A stretch of 36,727 nt of DNA. Origin: Chloroflexi bacterium HGW-Chloroflexi-1. GTDB taxonomy: Bacteria > Chloroflexota > Anaerolineae > CG2-30-64-16. Made by a program: the position numbers and the translations under genes. The DNA lies in contig PHCA01000001.1 in assembly GCA_002842085.1 (NCBI GenBank), positions 1,511 through 38,237 on the forward strand, written 5' to 3'. Each line of letters opens with the position of its first letter. The first letter of the stretch is position 1. The notes below the pieces were generated by a model. The model ran no database searches, was not told where the DNA came from, and was given only the letters and a program-made list of their open reading frames with translations. Of this stretch, positions 1-8,843 are shown piece by piece.

Positions 1-62
1 ACATGCCAGCCGAAGGGTCAATGCGCTGCGGCGCGGCGAGTTTCTCGATGGCTTCTTCTCAG

Positions 63-91
63 TTGACAGGTAGACGCGTCCTTGTTATACT
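63..91 (+). promoter_or_regulatory. Sigma70-type promoter for a leaderless gene
   Basis: TTGACA (63-68), a 17-bp spacer, then TATACT (86-91). Transcription would begin about 7 bases downstream, at the ATG at 99, so the mRNA would have essentially no 5' leader. This decides the start of the first gene against the longer ORF-track start at position 3. Confidence 0.7.
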
Positions 92-98
92 CCAAGCC

Positions 99-821
99 AT
101 GACACCTATGGTCGTTCGCAAGGAATCTGATGCCTTGGCCGCGTTCGCCGCACTGACTGACCATCTGCCGGGCGATTATCTGATTATTGGACCGCGCGCA
201 AGTTACATCTACCACCATTGGCTCATGCCAATCCACAAAATGATTGACTTGCGCATTCGCCCTGCAGACCTCTCGGCCTGGCAAGCCGCGCTCACCGCGC
301 CCTGGACCGTCTCGACTCAGATTCCCACGATCACGCAAATCCGTGCGGCGGTTCGCCTGACGCGGCTCGAACCGACGTTAACTGACACGCTCTATTATCG
401 CCGCCGTGTCATTGATGGATTGAATTTTATCTCGCCAGAGGACTTGAGCGTGGAATTACTCGCCTGCGCGTCCACGCAAATCAGCCTATCCGAGTGCGCC
501 GCCCTGCTCATCGCCCAGCGTGCTACGTTAGCTTGGGAATACCTCGCTGAACGTGCCGCTGCCGTGGGCCTCCTGGTTCGTTTGCAGCAGATTGTTACGG
601 CGGTCAACCGTGAAGCCGGGTTGCCGCTTCTCCCACACGCAAGGCTGAATGTCTGTTCCGCACCAGACCGTTCCGCCGTGGTTCGCCAGGTGAAACAACT
701 GACCGCTTATCTACCGCCAGCGCTTCGCCCATCCCATCATCCACCTATCGCCCCCGCCTCTGTCGCGGATGTCTTGCGCGGCTTACGGCTTAGTTGGAAA
801 GCCGCCTCCTATGGACGATGA
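99..821 (+). CDS. Hypothetical protein, possible partner of a nucleotidyltransferase-like gene
   Basis: A 240-residue protein that I do not recognise with certainty. I chose the ATG at 99 because a consensus promoter ends 7 bases before it and the ORF track's upstream start lies across that promoter. The middle part, around 'GLNFISPEDLSVELL' followed by a helical region ending in 'AWEYLAERAAAVGLL', has the look of the C-terminal part of AbiEi-like or nucleotidyltransferase-associated proteins; this is pattern resemblance only. Its end overlaps the next gene, a nucleotidyltransferase-like protein, by 11 bp. The pair therefore looks co-translated and could be a type IV toxin-antitoxin-like unit. 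No membrane segment or signal peptide is visible. Confidence 0.6.
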   Translation: MTPMVVRKESDALAAFAALTDHLPGDYLIIGPRASYIYHHWLMPIHKMIDLRIRPADLSAWQAALTAPWTVSTQIPTITQIRAAVRLTRLEPTLTDTLYYRRRVIDGLNFISPEDLSVELLACASTQISLSECAALLIAQRATLAWEYLAERAAAVGLLVRLQQIVTAVNREAGLPLLPHARLNVCSAPDRSAVVRQVKQLTAYLPPALRPSHHPPIAPASVADVLRGLRLSWKAASYGR

Positions 822-1113
822 GCTGCTCGTCCGCGAACTCCGTCAGGTTCTCACCGCTTGCGAGCAGGCAGGCATTCCTCTCTTCATCATCGGTGCGTTC
901 AGCGTCCGCGCCTATGATTGTCTCTTTCGCGTCTCTCAAGACCTCGACCTGGCTGTGACCTCTGACCATTGGCCCAAACTCAAGCCACTGCTGGAGTCGC
1001 TGGGCTATTCGGTCATTCTCGAACAGGTCTGGATTACAGCGATCAAGCCACTGGGAGAGACACGCATTGAAATCAACATTTCAAACTGTTCAAATCAATC
1101 TTCGTGTTCCTAA
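811..1113 (+). CDS. Nucleotidyltransferase-fold protein, apparently truncated
   Basis: About 100 residues from the ATG at 811, which lies inside the end of the preceding gene. The segment 'PLFIIGAFSVRAYDCLF' followed by 'SQDLDLAVTSD' resembles the N-terminal core of MNT/AbiEii-like nucleotidyltransferases (a G-S/A motif followed by a D-x-D pair). Family members normally continue well past the 'RIEINI' strand, whereas here the frame ends a few residues later, inside the start of the next gene. Either the protein is naturally minimal or a deletion has fused its 3' end to the UPF0175-like gene. Activity is doubtful because the third acidic residue of the usual active site cannot be placed with confidence. 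Confidence 0.5.
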   Translation: MDDELLVRELRQVLTACEQAGIPLFIIGAFSVRAYDCLFRVSQDLDLAVTSDHWPKLKPLLESLGYSVILEQVWITAIKPLGETRIEINISNCSNQSSCS

Positions 1114-1411
1114 CCAGATTGTGGTAGACCTGGATGATCTGGCGCGGCGGGAACTGGCTTCCCGGATTGACCTGGCCCGCCGGATCTTGCTGGAAGGCAT
1201 TGTCCAACGCAAGCGTGAACTGGCGTTACGTCTCTACCGCGAGGGCCAGGTCACCAAGTCACGCGCGGCGGAGATCGCCGGCATCTCCTTGTGGGAGATG
1301 ATGGATCTGGCCGAGCAGGCCGCGCTGCCTGCTTCTTACACTCTGCAAGAAGCCGTTGACGACGTGCGCCGGCTCGTCGCGCTCAGCGCCAATCCTGCGC
1401 CCGCGGCCTGA
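1067..1411 (+). CDS. UPF0175-like small antitoxin/DNA-binding protein
   Basis: A protein of about 114 residues. The N-terminus 'VQINLRVPNQIVVDLDDLA' looks like a short beta-strand/helix module. The C-terminal 'GQVTKSRAAEIAGISLWEMMDLAEQAALP' is the helix-turn-helix region typical of UPF0175 proteins, which are usually antitoxins paired with PIN-domain toxins. The only start codon in reach is TTG at 1067, inside the end of the nucleotidyltransferase-like ORF (about 46 bp of overlap). No PIN gene follows, so this is a solitary member or part of a rearranged locus. Function as an antitoxin is inference from family resemblance. Confidence 0.65.
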   Translation: MKSTFQTVQINLRVPNQIVVDLDDLARRELASRIDLARRILLEGIVQRKRELALRLYREGQVTKSRAAEIAGISLWEMMDLAEQAALPASYTLQEAVDDVRRLVALSANPAPAA

Positions 1412-1435
1412 GTCGTTACTTTGCAACATGTCCGC

Positions 1436-1645
1436 TCACAATTGGGGGCCGGCCAGCGGGAACAACAGCAGGAACCAGGCCAACGCCACGAACTGGTAGA
1501 CCTGGGTGAAAAGCTGCCAAAAGCCGGGCCGGGCGATGATCTCCAGCCACTCGGCCTGCGTCATCACCCCGGTCAGCATCAGCACCGTCCCGATTGTCTC
1601 CGGGATCCACGTCACGAAGCAATGATGCTTGAGGTGATTTAGCAT
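1436..1645 (-). CDS. Possible small membrane protein (doubtful)
   Basis: A 69-residue reading frame opposite to its neighbours with two hydrophobic stretches, around 'IGTVLMLTGVM' and 'FVALAWFLLLFPLAG'. These could form two transmembrane helices. Composition is plausible for a membrane protein, but there is no clear ribosome-binding site. Its start codon overlaps the ATG of the plus-strand gene at 1644, which has a better GAGGTGA site. It may be a remnant of a larger membrane protein or a chance frame. Confidence 0.3.
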   Translation of the reverse strand: MLNHLKHHCFVTWIPETIGTVLMLTGVMTQAEWLEIIARPGFWQLFTQVYQFVALAWFLLLFPLAGPQL

Positions 1646-1973
1646 GTCAACGCTCAAAGAAGCTCGCGCCACTGACTTAGCCGAACACGCTCTGACCGGC
1701 GAGGCTTTGCTGGAAGCTCGCTTTGACCTTCCCAGGCGCTACGCCTGGTTCAACGAACTGACCACTCAAGAGCGGTTAGACTTCTTTGCCGGCCTGCTGG
1801 CAACCCTGGTCAACCCCGTGCTTGTCCTGCCCAACGGCAAACGGCGCACCCGCCAGGCTGCCCTGGACGAGTATCTTCGTGGGTGGACGGCGACAGCGGA
1901 GATCGAATCCGGCTCGGAATTGCTGCAATCCATCCGGGCAGGCCGAGCCGATCTCCAGCACGGGCGGATCTGA
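1644..1973 (+). CDS. Hypothetical protein, 109 aa
   Basis: Unrecognised. The ATG at 1644 is preceded by TTGAGGTGATTTAGC, a good Shine-Dalgarno at about the right distance. The protein is charged, soluble and mostly helical, with the segment 'YAWFNELTTQERLDFFAGLL' and a C-terminus 'ELLQSIRAGRADLQHGRI' that recalls the tail of Phd/RelB-style antitoxins. No partner toxin is adjacent. I do not assign a function. Confidence 0.45.
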   Translation: MSTLKEARATDLAEHALTGEALLEARFDLPRRYAWFNELTTQERLDFFAGLLATLVNPVLVLPNGKRRTRQAALDEYLRGWTATAEIESGSELLQSIRAGRADLQHGRI

Positions 1974-2135
1974 TCTTACGCCGAGATCTGCGACGATGTA
2001 CCGCGGTGAGTTCTCGGCAGACACCATTTTCTGACCCCACCCTTTGCTTCCTCGCGCCCTGGCCTGCGGGACCCAGCCAGAGCCGAACGTGCGCCTCTGC
2101 ACACCGGCGGATGTCGTCGCGGGTTGAAAGACGCT

Positions 2136-2306
2136 TCACCGGCGGAGCGCCAGCGGCAGATAGAGACGCCGCGGCGCACCGCCGGCCACCGCGTGGCCGC
2201 CCGCGCCGCGGTTGACCCACCGCACCGTGTCGCTGATGGTGACGGTCACGGTCGGTGGGTCGAAGCCCGCGTCGGTGATAGAGACTTCGGTCGCGGCGGA
2301 TGCGCA
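2136..2306 (-). pseudogene. C-terminal remnant of a cupredoxin-type surface protein
   Basis: This frame is absent from the ORF track because it has no start codon. Translated, it reads 'TEVSITDAGFDPPTVTV', then 'DTVRWVNRGAGGHAVAG', and ends 'RRLYLPLALRR' before a TGA. The first part is the opening of a plastocyanin/cupredoxin-like beta domain. The ending is the short 'LYLPL' tail seen at the C-terminus of many Chloroflexota secreted proteins. Everything upstream of about position 2310 has been lost, and a repeat block lies there (2366-2424). I interpret it as a decayed 3' end of a secreted protein gene. Confidence 0.6.
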
Positions 2307-2365
2307 GGCCCCCAGCTTGGTTCGGTCATTACGAATGCATCCTTCGACATCTCAGGACATGGTTG

Positions 2366-2424
2366 GCGAAGCAATCTCGATTGCCGCAATCTCGATTGCC
2401 GCAATCTCGATTGCCGCAATCTCC
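2366..2424. repeat. Triplicated 15-bp unit, fragment of the GCAATCTCGATTGCCGC repeat family
   Basis: The segment begins GCGAAGCAATCTCGATTGCC and then carries tandem copies of a 15-bp unit (AATCTCGATTGCCGC). The same words occur inside the MITE-like element at 8844-9010 and the related element at 23994-24105, so this is a partial, internally amplified copy. The remaining intergenic DNA (1974-2135 and 2425-2551) holds no recognisable gene. Confidence 0.75.
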
Positions 2425-2551
2425 TGCATGTGGAGCATGCTCCCATGACCCTCCGTTTGTTGCCTGTGTCGTCTTGGTGTACAATGGCCGTCAGGTGAAA
2501 GAAATAGCTGCAGTGACCTTATTCAGACAGCCTGTTGACGAGGTGAGCACC

Positions 2552-2857
2552 ATGGCCATCCTGACTCTAAGCAACATTCTCGATGATCTGCGCGTGACAG
2601 AGGAAGCTCTGCATAGATTCGAACGTCGTTACTGGCTCAGCTCGAGTGCATTCTACGACCTTTACTCGAAGGGCTTCCTGGATGACGGCTCTCATGCCGA
2701 AGATTTCTCCGAGTGGGCCGGCCACTACAAGCTTAAGCTCAAACGCGAGGCCGCACTGGAACAATTGTCGCGCCGACGCATTGAGCAATTGCAGCGCCAG
2801 TTTGCCAATCAGACCATCGAGTTGGCGCCCCAAGAGCCGGCATTGGAGTTGGCCTGA
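2552..2857 (+). CDS. TumA-like antitoxin of a TumE-family pair
   Basis: A 101-residue protein. The ORF track's longer version runs through the upstream repeats. The ATG at 2552 follows a GAGGTG ribosome site by 6 bases and is the natural start. The sequence is helical and charged ('EEALHRFERRYWLSSSAFYDLYSKG'), with a coiled C-terminus ending in glutamate/glutamine-rich turns. It overlaps the downstream TumE-family gene by one base (TGATG), so the two are translationally coupled. Assignment as the antitoxin rests mainly on this pairing; the protein itself is small and poorly conserved. Confidence 0.7.
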   Translation: MAILTLSNILDDLRVTEEALHRFERRYWLSSSAFYDLYSKGFLDDGSHAEDFSEWAGHYKLKLKREAALEQLSRRRIEQLQRQFANQTIELAPQEPALELA

Positions 2858-3285
2858 TGCCTTTTCCCGCCCATGAGAACTATGAATGGTTTATCTACTC
2901 CCTGCCGGCCACTTATCCAAAGATACACTCCTCAACGCTGCGCATCTACACAAATAGCGCAACCACCTGTTTCGTTCGGGGAAGCATCTGGTTTCGGAAC
3001 GGGCTAGAACTTCGCGTCTTCGAGTATCTGGATTTTGCGGATCGGGAGCTTGTAGACTACCACTACGCGGTCTTCCAGGGTGAAGAGCGCATTCGCTGGT
3101 ACGACCCGCAACCCCACCCGGAGCTCCCCGAGCTGGCGCGTACCTTTCCCCACCACCGCCACGAGCCGCCGAATATCAAGCACAACCGCCGTTCGGCCCC
3201 CGGTATCAGTTTTCAAGCCCCTAACCTGCCGACCTTGATTGCGGATTGCATCGAGCTGGCGAAAGAACCTCCCGCAGAGTATTGA
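2857..3285 (+). CDS. tumE: TumE-family toxin (DUF6516)
   Basis: A 142-residue protein of the TumE/DUF6516 type, a family of small toxins found next to a small antitoxin gene. The diagnostic stretch is visible: 'RVFEYLDFADRELVDYHYAV', then 'IRWYDPQPHPELPELARTFPHH', then 'HEPPNIKHNRRSAPGISF'. The histidine-rich centre is characteristic. The start overlaps the stop of the presumed antitoxin. The gene ends 33 bp before the convergent end of the big protease gene. The cellular target is not evident from sequence. Confidence 0.75.
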   Translation: MPFPAHENYEWFIYSLPATYPKIHSSTLRIYTNSATTCFVRGSIWFRNGLELRVFEYLDFADRELVDYHYAVFQGEERIRWYDPQPHPELPELARTFPHHRHEPPNIKHNRRSAPGISFQAPNLPTLIADCIELAKEPPAEY

Positions 3286-3317
3286 GAAGATACCGGTCAA
3301 CTGATCTTTCAAGCCCC

Positions 3318-6300
3318 TCAGCGGTTCTTCATCATCACCGGCAGCCAGCTCAGCCACGGCCACTGCGCTGGGTAGTATCCCATTCGCGCCGGGTCGTAGC
3401 GAAACATCGGCCACTCCGGCGCTCTGGGCCGAATAAGGCCGGGCAGATCAAAGACGTAAACGGCGTAGTCGTAGGAGCCGACGGCCAGCTCGACGTCGCC
3501 GTCTTCGTCCATATCGGCCAGGGCCGGACCGGAGACCACGTTGTACCCGGTGCGGATCGGGAAGCCGGGCACCCGCGTGCCGTCGGCGTGCCAGGCGTAG
3601 AGCCGGTGATCGTTGGCGCCGACTGCCACCTCCATGTGGCCATCGCCGTCCACGTCCCCAATAGCGGCCGCGGAGCCGACCCCGCGCAGCTCCCCGGCGA
3701 TGTGTACAGGCCAGCCGGCCACCGGCGTGCCATCCGCGTGCCAGGCGTGGACGTAGCCGTTCTCTGCCCCGACCACGATCTCCGGGCCCCGGCGGCCGTC
3801 CAGGTTCCCCACCGTCGGCTGGGCCGTTATGGCCGCGCTGACGCTCTGCGGCCAGCCGGGGAAGGGCGTGCCCTGGGACGTGAACACGTACACCTGACCC
3901 CCGTGATCGGCGACGATCACCTCGGGCCGACGGTCGGCGTCCAGGTCCGCGAGAACAGGCGAGGCGAAGACCCCCGACGGTAGCACCACCGGCCAGCCGG
4001 CCACCGGTTGGCCGTCGTGGTGCCAGGCGAAGACCCGGCCGTGATCGGCTCCTTCCCAGGTGCCGACCACCACCTCCGGATCAGTATCGCCGTCCAAGTC
4101 CCCCACGGCCGGCGAGGCGACGATCCAGCCGCCAGTGGTGATCGGCCAGCCGGGCTGCACCTGACCCCGGTGGTCCCAAACCCAGACGCGGCCGTCCTCG
4201 GCCGCGGCGATGACGTTCTTGCCCAAGACATCAGGGAAAGGGTTGAGCCTGGCGATGACCGGGGTGGCCAACACGGGCGCCTGGACCTGGATCGGCCAGC
4301 CGGGCAGGAGCACCCCGTAGCTATCCCAGGCATACACCTGTGGCTCGAAGTGTGCGCCGGAGACCCGCGCCGCGGCCACGACGTCCGGTGTCCCGTTTTC
4401 GTCTAAGCCTGCGTTGAGCCCAGTCGAAACGTCCCCTACCGCAGGTGAGGCCCAGACCTGCCCGATCTCCTGCGGCCAGCCGAAGCGCGGATGCCCGCCG
4501 TGATCCCAGACGTACACTTTGCCGTCCAGCGAGCCGATGACCAGCGAGAGGCCGGGCACTACCGGGTCGGGGACGGGGCCGTCTTTGCCCAGGTCGGCCA
4601 GCGCGGGGGAAGCCCAGATCGAGCCGGCGGTGAGCTGGGGCCAGCCGGCCTGGTCGGGCGGGTTGGTGCGGTCGGCCAGGGCCGTGCTCAAGGGCGAGAG
4701 GTTGCCGGAATCGTCCACGGCCCGCACGAAATAGCGATAGGCCTGGTCGCGGCCCAGGCCGGTCTCCAGCCAGCGGCTGGAGCGGGCCAGGAAGTCGGGG
4801 TTGAGCAGCCGGGGCCCGCCCGGCTCATCCTGATAAATCCAGTAGCCAGCCAGGTCAGGCTCGCTGTTTGGCTCCCAGGTCAGCAGCATGGCGGTGCGCT
4901 CGGGCAGGGTGCCCAGCCCCGTCGGCGCGGCCGGCGGGCTGGTGAGCTCGGAGGAGTCGTGTCGCCAGACGTTGCCGTAGCGGTCGCGGGCTTCGAGGGC
5001 GAAGGTCAGGTCGGGCTGGCCGGGCCAGTCGGCGCGCACCTTGATCACGAACCGCTCCGTAGGAACTACCGTGGTCCCGGCCAGCACGTCGCCTACGGCC
5101 ACTGTGTCTCGCACCACGATAACCCAGGGGGTGAGGGAAGTCAGCCGGGCGGTCACGTCGTCGGCGTCGCCGTCCCCCACATTGCGCCAGGGCAGGCTGA
5201 GCTCGGCTCGCTCCCCCGGCTCCAGGCGGCCGTTGCCGTTCGTGTCGTAGATGCCGTTGGCCGGCCAGTGCCGCAGCTCCGGCCGGGCGACCGGCAGCTC
5301 GAAGCTGCTGACCCAACGCCCCGGCAGGGGACCATGGTAGATCGTCAGGGCCGCGTGGATGCTCTGTCCGGCCGGGAAGGCGGGGTCCACCTGCAGGGCG
5401 AAAGGTGTCAGGCTCCAGCGGGTCTCGCCGCCGGGGATTTCGCCGAAGGCAGCCGTGGCAGACGTGACCTGGACTAAATCGCTGCCGGGCCAGCGGGAGG
5501 CGAAGTCCAGCCCGTCCTCGTCGGCCCCCGCCACATGGCTCCGGAAGCGGGCGGCCGCCGGGCCATAGGTTACGAAGCCGTCGCCGGCTTCCAGGTTGTA
5601 GCCTTGCACGTTCCGCAATTCGCCCAGCGAGATCAACCAGCCGGCGAACTCGTGCGCCTCGCCGCCGCCGGCCCAGTGGACGTGCCAGCCGGACTGGTCG
5701 GTCCACACAAAGTAACCCAGGTCGGCGCCCGGGTTGTAAGGCGGCCGGCCGCTGGCCTTGTCGGCCGAAACCAGGAAGGGCACGCCGGCCGGGTGCGCGC
5801 CGGCCGCGCCGATGAATATCTGCTGCGGATCGGCCGGCCGGCCATCTATCAGGGGCAGGACACTGACGGGCGCATCCAGCTCCACGGTCAGGGTGGCCGT
5901 GACATCGGTGGCTGTGTTGACCCCCTCGTTGGTCAACGCCACGGGCAGGGTGATCGCCTCCCCCGCCTCCAGCCGGCCGTTGCCGTTGTCCGCCCCGTCG
6001 CCGACGCGGTGGTCGGCGTAGTGGAGCCACCACTGGATGGGCCGGCCGACCGGCAGACTGCCCAGGAAGGGCAGGTGGTCCGCCGCGGTGACGGTGAGGC
6101 TGATGACACCGGTGGTGCGGGGCGCCACGATGAGGGTCACGACGCCGGTAGCGTCGGTGAGGCCGGCGCTGTACGTCTCCCCATCCTTCCAGAAGGCGAC
6201 GCGGGCATTGGCGACGGGCAAGATCACCGGTAGCCAGGGGTGGCTCGCCTTCACCTGCACGGCCACGGTCTGTGGGCCGGTGAACTCCAGCCACTCCGGG

Positions 6301-6911
6301 TTGGTCGTGACGATCAGAGGCATGGGGGTCTGGATACGGGCAACCAGCTCAGGGTCGCCCAGCAGGTTGGTGAGGAAACTGGCCATGGCGCCACTCCAGC
6401 CCTGGGTGCTGGCCAGGGCCAGGCCCACCTCGGGCGCGCCGCCGAAGATCGTCTGCCAGAAGCGGAGGTCCTGGTAGAACTGCGAAGCATAGCCCTCACG
6501 GGTGTTGCCGACGAAGGCGATGCCGCCACCCCCCGGATTGCGCAGGAAGTGTTCGGAAATGGAATCCATGTCGAAGGCATTGGGGGAACAGCCGTAGGTC
6601 CACAGGATGGAGAGGCGGTCGCGGTTGGTCAGCCCGTCCATGTCCTCCTTGCTCAGGATGCCGCCGCCGGTGTAGTAGACGCCGGCGCCCATGCCGTAGG
6701 GGTTGGAGTGGTCGAAGTGGTTGACGAGGTCGTAGCCCTGGTTCAGCCGGTGGATGGCGTTGGCCCGGTTCAATTCCTCGTCCCCGCCGGTCTCCTGGTG
6801 CTCGGCGTACAGTTTCCAGAGGGGAAAGCCGGCAGGAAAGGGGGTGGCCGCGAGCTGGTTCTTCTGTTCCTGCGCCTCGTGGTCGTGTTCATAGAAGAGG
6901 TTGGCGGCCAT
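3318..6911 (-). pseudogene. C25 (gingipain-like) peptidase, part after the in-frame TAG
   Basis: About 1,197 codons in the same frame as the upstream ORF, separated from it only by one TAG and 16 sense codons. Contents in order: the second half of the C25 catalytic domain, with a histidine region 'VNHFDHSNPYGMG' near residue 65 and a cysteine in 'WTYGCSPNAFD' near 108; an immunoglobulin-like C25 accessory domain; two 'NGNGRLEAGE / NGNGRLEPGE' adhesion-type domains; a fibronectin III domain ('PTGLGTLPERTAMLLTWEP'); and about eight FG-GAP/VCBS-type repeats of the form 'ASPAVGDLDGD...GWP'. It ends in 'WLSWLPVMMKNR', a Chloroflexota surface-protein tail. The ATG at 6911 has no ribosome site, so independent translation is unlikely. 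Confidence 0.75.
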
Positions 6912-6959
6912 GAACAGGCCGGCCGGCTGAGGGGGAAAGACGCCGACCGGCCCCGAGGC

Positions 6960-8273
6960 CTACTCGTAGGTCAGGATCTTGTCCACGAAGACGGTCGCCT
7001 CCTCCGGCGTGCGCACGGGCGCGCGGCCGACGAAGAGGTCGGGGTAGAGGTCCATGCCGTCCCCCGGCTCACCGAAGTAGGCGTCGTGGTCAGCGTTCCA
7101 GTCGCCGTCCAGGTCGGCGTAGTAGAGGTCGGTGGGGATGGGCAGCGAGTAGCCGGCGCCGATCCAACCCTCCCGCACCGGCGCCAACGGCACGAAGTCG
7201 GCCGTTTCCACGTCGCTGGCGAGCAAGACCCAGGTGGTCCCCCAGAAAGCGTAGGCCTCCCGCAGGAAGTTGCGGATCCGCTCCGCCAGGTCTACACCGC
7301 CGTAGTTGGCGGCGATCCAACGGGTGGTGGCGATCCGGGCTGGCAGCCCCTTTTGGGTCTTCCAATGGGCCAGGGGTCGGAAGGCGGAGGCCAGGCTCTC
7401 GTCGGCGACGATGAGATAGGGGATGAGCGGATCGGTCTGCGCAGGCCGGCTGAGGACGTCAGGTTGTGGAGGGGTCAGGTCATACGGAGTGTCGTGCCAC
7501 ATCTTGAGCTTGCTCAGCGTGGCCGGCGGCGCGAATCGCTCGATGTCCTGGGGGTTATCGGTCACCGCCGCGAGCAAGGCGTGGTAGCGAGCCCAACTGT
7601 CGTCGGTGAGCGGGTGAGGAAGGGGCTGGGCCTGGTCGGCCGGACGCGGCGCCAGCTCAACCTGGAAGCGGACGTGAGTATGGAGCAGCAGTTGGCGCTG
7701 GGCGGGCACGTATTGCAGCGGATAGACCGCCAGGTTCACTACATGCCATCCGCCCAGGTAGCCCTCTCGCACCAGCGTCACCGGCACGCCGGGGTAGGGC
7801 GTGTTGCTGGCGTAGGTAGCCGGGTCGGGCGGGGCAACGGGACGCGTGGGCGCCCAGCCGGGGGGTTGCGGGCCGGGCGGCTGGCAGCACGGCGCGGGTG
7901 GTTGGACCGGGATGATGGCGAATGTGCCCGCCAGCGCCTGGGTGACGACTTCGCTGACGGTGAGGCCGGTCACCGTGGCGTCGGATGGGACGAGGAGCTG
8001 GACCCGGCGGAGGGGCAGATCCGGCCTACCGACCTCGGCGCTCGGCTCGGCGCCGGGGTACGTGACCCGGTCGTAGGTCACATCGGCCACAGTCTCATGG
8101 GAGAACTGGAGGTCAGCAGCGGCGAAATCGAGGGTGAAGGCAACGGATGGCAACGGATAAACGGATGACGGCGGATGATCGGGTGACGCTGCGACCGGCT
8201 GCATGTGGGGCCAGCCGGATGATCCACTTGCCAGAAGGAGTGCCAGCAGGCTCACTAACATCAGACGCTTCAT
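6960..8273 (-). pseudogene. C25 (gingipain-like) peptidase, N-terminal part
   Basis: 437 residues from the ATG at 8273, chosen because AAGGAGGTG lies just upstream and a signal peptide follows ('MKRLMLVSLLALLLASGSSG'). After it come the C25 propeptide-like region ('RPDLPLRRVQLLVPSDATV') and the first half of the catalytic domain ('IPYLIVADESLASAFRPLA', 'TTWVLLASDVETADFVPLA', 'DLYPDLFVGRAPVRTPEEA'). It stops at 'KILTYE' with TAG, exactly where family members normally continue 'YEKNP'. One AAG-to-TAG change would explain it. Together with the downstream ORF this was a secreted cysteine endopeptidase of about 1,650 residues. Confidence 0.75.
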
Positions 8274-8334
8274 GGGACACCTCCTTGCATCCCCAAACGG
8301 CCGTGGATTGCACGGTGGCAATGGGATAAGGCCG

Positions 8335-8413
8335 TTCCAGAAAAATAGATGTCCCAAGATCGCCGGTTTCCCTGGGAATCTCAGGAGGTTTTGGGACGAG
8401 TATTTTTCCGGAA
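8335..8413. repeat. Long imperfect inverted repeat in the protease 5' leader
   Basis: TTCCAGAAAAATA and GTCCCAA on the left pair with TTGGGAC and TATTTTTCCGGAA on the right, around a GC-rich centre. It lies inside the predicted transcribed leader of the C25 gene (promoter at 8488-8517, start codon at 8273), so it could fold in the mRNA; it may equally be a REP-like element. Confidence 0.6.
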
Positions 8414-8487
8414 CTAACTAAGAGCAGCAGTTGCTTGATGTGCCCCCGGAGGAACACGATGAGAGGTTGGCGAACCGGAGCAATTTG

Positions 8488-8517
8488 ATTATAGCACACG
8501 GAGGGAGGGCGCGTCAA
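8488..8517 (-). promoter_or_regulatory. Promoter of the C25 peptidase gene
   Basis: On the minus strand, TTGACG, an 18-bp spacer and a perfect TATAAT. It would give a leader of roughly 200 nt before the protease start at 8273. Confidence 0.7.
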
Positions 8518-8618
8518 AATTGCGAATTGGGCAACCGAACGGCGGCCACAGCTACCCTGGATTATCGAATGGTGACGTCGGGGAGCCAGGGCGCGGTGTT
8601 GGAGGTGTGATGCGCGCC

Positions 8619-8652
8619 AGTCCCGAAGGGTTTCCCAAAACCCTTCGGGACT
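8619..8652. repeat. Perfect 15-bp-arm palindrome
   Basis: AGTCCCGAAGGGTTT and its exact reverse complement are separated by 4 bases. It is followed by short CTGTCCC repeats (about 8665-8697). No run of T follows on either side, so a REP-type repeat is more likely than a terminator. Confidence 0.7.
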
Positions 8653-8724
8653 TTCCTGATCCCTGCCTCCTGTCTCCTGTCCCCTGTCCCCTGTCTGGCG
8701 AACCCCGAGATGTATCCAGTGCAA

Positions 8725-8747
8725 CGTGATGCGCACTATACATCACG
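8725..8747. promoter_or_regulatory. Inverted repeat upstream of the regulator promoter
   Basis: CGTGATG-N9-CATCACG, a perfect 7-bp inverted repeat 46 bp upstream of the -35 box at 8793. Related words (CATCATGTGAG, TGCATGTGTGCGATGAG) follow. A possible activator or repressor site for the divergent region. Confidence 0.4.
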
Positions 8748-8792
8748 TGCATCATGTGAGCTATGCATGTGTGCGATGAGGCATTTGTGAAC

Positions 8793-8821
8793 TTGACAAC
8801 GAGAGCGAAGTGTGTTATCTT
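8793..8821 (+). promoter_or_regulatory. Promoter toward the PocR-type regulator and sulfur module
   Basis: TTGACA, a 17-bp spacer and TATCTT. The start codon at 9060 is now about 230 bases downstream because a 167-bp element sits between; without that insertion the leader would be about 57 nt. Confidence 0.65.
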
Positions 8822-8843
8822 ATGCATAAGGTTGTAAAGTATC

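Noticed and set aside
2463-2485. Promoter with TACAAT before the TumA-like gene
   Set aside because: No -35 box at a workable spacing; the nearest TTGCCT is only 14 bp away.
3246-8168. Long plus-strand ORFs (for example 4491..5477 and 6240..8168) and the minus frame 4855..6294 within the protease region
   Set aside because: They are GC-rich shadow frames of the C25 protease, with Arg/Pro/Gly-rich sequence and no domain pattern.
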